This document shows positions 22,917-26,916 of a stretch of 26,916 nt of DNA, piece by piece; positions within the stretch are counted from its first letter, which is position 1; every line of letters begins with the position of its first letter. A program made the translations under genes and the position numbers. The notes beneath the pieces were generated by a model, which was not told the DNA's origin, did no database searches, and saw only the letters and a list, made by a program, of their open reading frames with translations. Source of the DNA: DASQHM01 sp035632095 (GTDB lineage: Bacteria; Pseudomonadota; Alphaproteobacteria; Ferrovibrionales; Ferrovibrionaceae); assembly GCA_035632095.1 (NCBI GenBank), contig DASQHM010000225.1:1-26916 (forward strand), written 5' to 3'.

Positions 22917-25405
22917 ATCGTCCGCCAGTCGCCGATCTGCTCGAAGGCATGGGCCGCGCGGTAGATCGTCGACTCGCTGTAGTGCTTCGCGATCAGCATG
23001 ACGCCGACCGGCAATCCGTCGCTCATGCCGCAGGGGACGGTCATCGCCGGATGGCCCGTCACGTCGAAGGGACAGGTGTTCGGCAGCATTTCGAAGCCGC
23101 GTTGGCAGTAAAGCGCGAGCGGCGCGTTTTGCGGGGGCAACGGCGTCGCCTTCATGGGCAGGGTCGGCATGAGCAGCAGATCATACCGCGCAAGCACGTC
23201 GTCATAAGCCTTGCGCAGCGCCCGGCTGAGGTTCTGCGCCTTGGCGTAGAAGTGCCCGCGATACTGTTTGATGAAGTACTCGCCGGCGAACATGGAGATC
23301 TTCAACGTGCGCGACAGTTCGTTGGCGCGCGCGCGCCAGTTGGCGTGGGCGTCTAGCAGGCTCGTCGTGTACATGCCCTCCCAGTTAAAGCCCATGCCGT
23401 TGCCGTGCATCATCTGCGCCATCAGGCCTTCGAGCGCGATCGGGGTCCATATGGCCGGGCCGTCCAGGTGCATGGGGACCGACACGTTCTCGACAAGCGC
23501 GCCCATGGAACGGAAGCGCTCGGCGGCTTCGCGTACCTTGGCGTCCACGTCGGCCTCGCTGACCGGATGGTTGAAGCCTTCGTTCACCACGCCGATCCGC
23601 AATCCGGCGACCCCGCGCCCGAGCGCGGTGGTGTACTTGTCCACGCGCACGTTGTATTGGCGCGGATCGAGGCCGTCGGTGCCGGCGATGACTTCCAGCA
23701 GCAAGGCATTGTCCGCCACGGTCGCGGTCATGGGGCCTGTGTGGTCGATCGTCGCCTCGATGGGCATCACGCCCGTGTAAGGCACCAATCCATGGGTCGC
23801 CTTCATGCCGTAGCAACCCGACCAGCACGACGGCATGCGCACGGAGCCACCCTGGTCGCCGCCGATCGCCATCTCGATCTCGCCGGAACCGACCAGCGCG
23901 CCGCAGCCCGACGAGGAGCCGCCGGCCGCATAGCCATATTTGAACGGATTTTGCACCGGGCCCATGGCCGATGTGTGACTGCCTCCGGAAAGGCAGAAAT
24001 ATTCGCAATGCGCCTTGCCCACAATGGTGCCGCCGGCATCCAGAATGCGCGTGACCAGCGTCGCGTCCACGTCCGGCACATAGCCTTCCAACGTCGAAGC
24101 GCCGTTCATCATCGGCACGCCGGCCAGGCAGATGTTGTCCTTCAGCACCACGCGCTTGCCCGCGAGCGGTCCATACGGAGCGCCCTTAACTTCCGACTTC
24201 ACCGCCCAGGCGTTCAGCAAGTTTTCCGCCGCACCCGGCCGATAACCGGGCGTGCGCGGATAGCGCACCGGCGGCAAGTAATCCGGCAACTGGTTGAGAC
24301 GGTCGTAGGACTGGAATGTTCCCTCGAGCACCTCCAGATACTCGCCGACTTCGCGATCCGACATGCTCATGTGCAGCGAGGACACGATGTCCTTCAGCTG
24401 GTCGAGGGTTGGGCGTTTGACGGTCGACATGGGTCCCCCCGTGGCTGCGGTCGTGGAAACCGCAGATCTGCTGGAATTGCTGGCGCGCTGCGACGGCCGC
24501 GCCGTTGAGTTGGACGATCCGTTGCCGCCGCGCGGCGGCGACATATTGCGCGGCGTTGATTGCTGTGGTGCCGGAAGCGCCGCCCGCGCCGCGGGCGGGG
24601 CGATGTTCGCGCGCGCCATGCGGACGTTGCCTAGGCCGACGAGGTCGGCGATGGCGCCGCCGCGCACGGCGCCGGATTCCATCTCGCGAACGATGCGGCC
24701 GCGCTCGACCACGACGACGCGGCTCGCCACGTCGAGCACCAACTCCAGGTTCTGCTCGACGATCAGCATCGAGAGGTTGTTCTTGTCGCGCAACGCCGCT
24801 AGCGTTTCGCCGATCTCCTGCACGACGGAAGGCTGAATTCCCTCCGAGGGCTCGTCGAGCAGGAGCAGCCACGGCGAGGGCACCAGGGCGCGGGCGAGCG
24901 CCAGCATCTGCTGCTCGCCGCCCGACAGCGCGCCGCCGCGACGGTCGAGCAGGCGGCTGAGCCGCGGGAAGAACCCGACGGCGCGGTCGATGGCGCGCTC
25001 CTCCGTCTCGCCGGAATCCGGCGTCCATGCCAGGCGCAAGTTTTCGTGCGTGCTCAATCCGGCCAGAATGCCGCGGCCTTGCGGCACGTATGAAATGCCG
25101 AGACGGCTGCGCTCATGGGCGGGCCAGCGGGTGACATCGACGCCGTCCACCACGACCTTGCCGCCCTGGGCACGCAGCAATCCCATGATGGTCTTGAGCA
25201 AGGTCGTCTTGCCCATGCCGTTGTGACCGACGATGCCGAGCGCCTCGCCCTCGCGCAGGTTAAGCGAAATGCCGCGAAGCACCGGCACATCGCCGTAGCC
25301 GGACCGCAAGTCCGACACTTCGAGCACGACGTCGCTGCCGCGTTCCGCCGCATGGTCCAAATCGTCATCTTCTATGACCGTCGTGCCGTTGCCGTTGTCG
25401 CTCAT
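22913..25405 (-). CDS. Fusion of LivF-type ABC ATPase with amidase-signature amidase
   Basis: One 830-residue open frame joins two complete enzymes. Residues about 25-262 are a LivF-type ATPase with Walker A GHNGMGKT (60-67), signature LSGGE (160-164) and Walker B LLLLDEP (180-186). Residues about 263-325 are a Pro/Ser/Ala/Asn-rich linker with no visible domain. Residues 326-830 are an amidase with the Ser-cisSer-Lys set: Lys in VVLKDN, cis-Ser in AAGGSSSG, nucleophile Ser in GDQGGSVRMPS. At the fusion point is an ATG (24430) preceded by GGGGGGA, and the residues after it (MSTVKRPTLDQLKD) look like the natural start of stand-alone amidases. The amidase may therefore be made both as a fusion and as a free 505-residue protein. 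Both ends overlap neighbours by ATGA. Confidence 0.88.
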   Translation of the reverse strand: MSDNGNGTTVIEDDDLDHAAERGSDVVLEVSDLRSGYGDVPVLRGISLNLREGEALGIVGHNGMGKTTLLKTIMGLLRAQGGKVVVDGVDVTRWPAHERSRLGISYVPQGRGILAGLSTHENLRLAWTPDSGETEERAIDRAVGFFPRLSRLLDRRGGALSGGEQQMLALARALVPSPWLLLLDEPSEGIQPSVVQEIGETLAALRDKNNLSMLIVEQNLELVLDVASRVVVVERGRIVREMESGAVRGGAIADLVGLGNVRMARANIAPPAARAALPAPQQSTPRNMSPPRGGNGSSNSTARPSQRASNSSRSAVSTTAATGGPMSTVKRPTLDQLKDIVSSLHMSMSDREVGEYLEVLEGTFQSYDRLNQLPDYLPPVRYPRTPGYRPGAAENLLNAWAVKSEVKGAPYGPLAGKRVVLKDNICLAGVPMMNGASTLEGYVPDVDATLVTRILDAGGTIVGKAHCEYFCLSGGSHTSAMGPVQNPFKYGYAAGGSSSGCGALVGSGEIEMAIGGDQGGSVRMPSCWSGCYGMKATHGLVPYTGVMPIEATIDHTGPMTATVADNALLLEVIAGTDGLDPRQYNVRVDKYTTALGRGVAGLRIGVVNEGFNHPVSEADVDAKVREAAERFRSMGALVENVSVPMHLDGPAIWTPIALEGLMAQMMHGNGMGFNWEGMYTTSLLDAHANWRARANELSRTLKISMFAGEYFIKQYRGHFYAKAQNLSRALRKAYDDVLARYDLLLMPTLPMKATPLPPQNAPLALYCQRGFEMLPNTCPFDVTGHPAMTVPCGMSDGLPVGVMLIAKHYSESTIYRAAHAFEQIGDWRTM

Positions 25406-26127
25406 CGCGCCCGGCTCCCGAGATAGACTTCGCGCACCCGCGCGTCGGTCAGGACTTTGTCGGGAAAGCCCTCCATCAGGATCGCACCCTGATGGAAGAC
25501 CGTGATGCGGCCTTCCAGCATGCGCACGAAGTGCATGTCGTGATCGACGACGATCACCGAGGCGGCTTGATTGATGCGCTGAATGATTGCGACCAGGCGT
25601 TCGGCTTCCACGTTGGTCAATCCAGCGGCCGGTTCGTCAAGCAGCACCAGCCACGGGCGCTGCGCCAGCACCATGGCGATTTCCACCAATTGGCGCTGGC
25701 CATGCGCCAACTCGCCAACATGACGACGCGCCACCGCCTCGATGCCGAGATCGGCCATGGCCTCATCGACCGCCGCCTCCGCGCCGTCATGCCCGTGAAT
25801 ACGGAGCGCCGATAGCCACAAATTCTCGACCACCGTCAATCCGTTCATCACCGACGGCACCTGCGTCTTCACGCCAACGCCGAGGCGCATGATGTGGTGC
25901 GTGGTCCAGCCGCTGACGTCCTGACCGCGGATTAGAACGCGCCCGCTTGCGGCGCCGCCGCGAAGCTGGCCGGTCAAGCTCTTGAAGAACGTGCTTTTGC
26001 CGGCGCCGTTCGGTCCGATCAGGCAGCGGAGCTCGCGGTCCTGCAACGAAAAACTGACGTTGTTGACGGCCAGCACGCCGCCGAAGCGGACCGACAGATC
26101 CTGGGTTTCGACCACTGCTTCGCTCAT
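25402..26127 (-). CDS. LivG-type ABC transporter ATP-binding protein
   Basis: A 241-residue ATPase of the branched-chain amino acid/amide/urea (HAAT) importer family. The ATG at 26127 was chosen because it overlaps the LivM stop (ATGA) and gives the normal start MSEAVVETQDLSVRFGG; the frame is open further upstream inside LivM, which is not credible. Walker A is GPNGAGKST (38-46), Walker B is WLVLLDEP, and the switch region is VIVVDHDMHFVR. The signature reads LAHGQRQ in place of LSGGQ, a change shared by UrtD-like and some LivG-like proteins. The short C-terminus (EGFPDKVLTDARVREVYLG) is typical. It should pair with the LivF half of the fusion protein on the cytoplasmic face of LivH/LivM. 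Confidence 0.92.
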   Translation of the reverse strand: MSEAVVETQDLSVRFGGVLAVNNVSFSLQDRELRCLIGPNGAGKSTFFKSLTGQLRGGAASGRVLIRGQDVSGWTTHHIMRLGVGVKTQVPSVMNGLTVVENLWLSALRIHGHDGAEAAVDEAMADLGIEAVARRHVGELAHGQRQLVEIAMVLAQRPWLVLLDEPAAGLTNVEAERLVAIIQRINQAASVIVVDHDMHFVRMLEGRITVFHQGAILMEGFPDKVLTDARVREVYLGSRAR

Positions 26128-26916
26128 GTCTCGGCGTCCCGCACCACGACTCCGCGGCGCCGCCGCGTGCCGCGCGCTTGCCGCCGATGCACCTGCGACT
26201 GCGCCCAGCGCTGCCGCCAGACTTGGAACGCCGGCGCGAAACCGCGCGGAATGAGCAGCACGACCAGAATGAGGATAGCGCCGGCCACCAGCGAATTGTC
26301 GATCAGATGCTGGCCGCCGAGCAAGATCTTGAGCATGCTGAGCACGATCGCGCCGATCATCGGCCCGATCAGCGTTCCAAGGCCGCCGACGATGACCCAG
26401 ATGATCACCTCCGCCGATTGGCCGAGGCTGAACACGCTCGGCGTCACGATCTCGGCGTAGTTGGCGAATAGGCAGCCGGACAAGCCGGCCATGCCGCCGG
26501 AGATCGCGAAAATCGCGGTCTTGCGCGCCGGCACGTTGTAGCCGAGGAGTTCCATGCGCACGTCGTTCTCGCGGATGCCGATCAGAACGCGGCCGAAAGA
26601 GCTCGCCAAAATCCAACGCGCCAGCAAATACGCCAGCAGCAGGCACACGATGACCACGTAGTAATAGCTGACGCCGTAGATCTGCGCGCTCGGATCGCCA
26701 GGCACGTTCAATGTCGGGAACGCCGGAATGCCATTGAAGCCGCCGAGCCTGGCATTGCCGATACGATAGGCGTCACCGGCGGTGGCGTTCATGAACCGGT
26801 TGAAGATCAACGTCACCACCAGCGTCATCACGCCGAGATAGACGTCGCTGATGCGGCCATAGAACATCATTGCGCCCAACACGGCCGCGAGCGCCGCCGG
26901 CAGCGCGATGGACAGG
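26124..26916 (-). CDS. LivM-type branched-chain amino acid/amide ABC permease (5' end outside window)
   Basis: An inner-membrane permease subunit of a HAAT importer. The frame runs unbroken to the window edge at 26916, so the true start is outside. Visible family features are ISDVYLGVMTLVVTLIFNRF near the left end, the cytoplasmic EAA-like loop GRVLIGIRENDVRMELLGYN, KTAIFAISGGMAGLSGCLFA, and VIIWVIVGGLGTLIGPMIGA. About six hydrophobic segments can be counted in the visible part. The C-terminal tail is long and very basic (QVHRRQARGTRRRRG), with the last codons overlapping LivG. LivH and a periplasmic binding protein are expected upstream of the window. The amidase in the operon suggests that the ligand is an amide rather than an amino acid, which is inference. 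Confidence 0.92.
   Translation of the reverse strand, partial: LSIALPAALAAVLGAMMFYGRISDVYLGVMTLVVTLIFNRFMNATAGDAYRIGNARLGGFNGIPAFPTLNVPGDPSAQIYGVSYYYVVIVCLLLAYLLARWILASSFGRVLIGIRENDVRMELLGYNVPARKTAIFAISGGMAGLSGCLFANYAEIVTPSVFSLGQSAEVIIWVIVGGLGTLIGPMIGAIVLSMLKILLGGQHLIDNSLVAGAILILVVLLIPRGFAPAFQVWRQRWAQSQVHRRQARGTRRRRGVVVRDAET

Overview
The window is GC-rich, densely coded and ordered in tight same-strand runs. Gene content (two IlvD/Edd sugar-acid dehydratases, Liv-type ABC genes, a PleC/DivJ-like histidine kinase, a perfect TTAA-N7-TTAA motif) suggests a chromosomal segment of an alphaproteobacterium, probably Hyphomicrobiales. I cannot name a genus. I saw no tRNA, rRNA, insertion sequence or CRISPR array.

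Region 1 (1-3920, + strand) is a carbohydrate/sugar-acid block: the end of a MalK/UgpC-type ABC ATPase, an SDR dehydrogenase, a small scarred remnant of a type-2 malate/L-lactate dehydrogenase, and an L-arabinonate dehydratase-like enzyme. Region 2 (3933-11087, - strand) runs from high to low coordinates. It holds an HtrA-like protein that has lost its catalytic triad, a ThDP enzyme of the acetolactate synthase/benzoylformate decarboxylase type, an EmrA/EmrB-type efflux pair, and a second, paralogous dehydratase that converges on the first. Region 3 (11298-16034) has a Gfo/Idh/MocA oxidoreductase and an orphan molybdopterin hydroxylase large subunit (-), divergent from a luciferase-like flavin oxidoreductase (+).

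Region 4 (about 16035-20925) is the most interesting part. It is an alpha-hydroxyketone (CAI-1/LAI-1 type) quorum-sensing locus. A CqsA-like autoinducer synthase (-) converges on a CqsS-like membrane receptor (+). The receptor keeps the sensor domain, but its kinase half has lost the phospho-accepting His, the N-box Asn residues, the G1 box and the G2 box. Beside them lie a small HTH-like protein and a catalytically intact PleC/DivJ-like histidine kinase. CtrA-like DNA motifs occur upstream of these genes: a perfect TTAA-N7-TTAA before the receptor, TTAACCAT before the HTH gene, and a one-mismatch site before the intact kinase. My inference is a CqsS-type pseudokinase receptor that signals by a non-canonical route, possibly tied to the CtrA cell-cycle network.

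Region 5 (21153-26916, - strand) is a translationally coupled operon in which all three visible junctions are 4-bp ATGA overlaps: LivM (cut by the window edge), LivG, a LivF fused in frame to an amidase, and an acyl-CoA synthetase. Together they suggest uptake of an amide, hydrolysis to the acid and activation to a CoA thioester.
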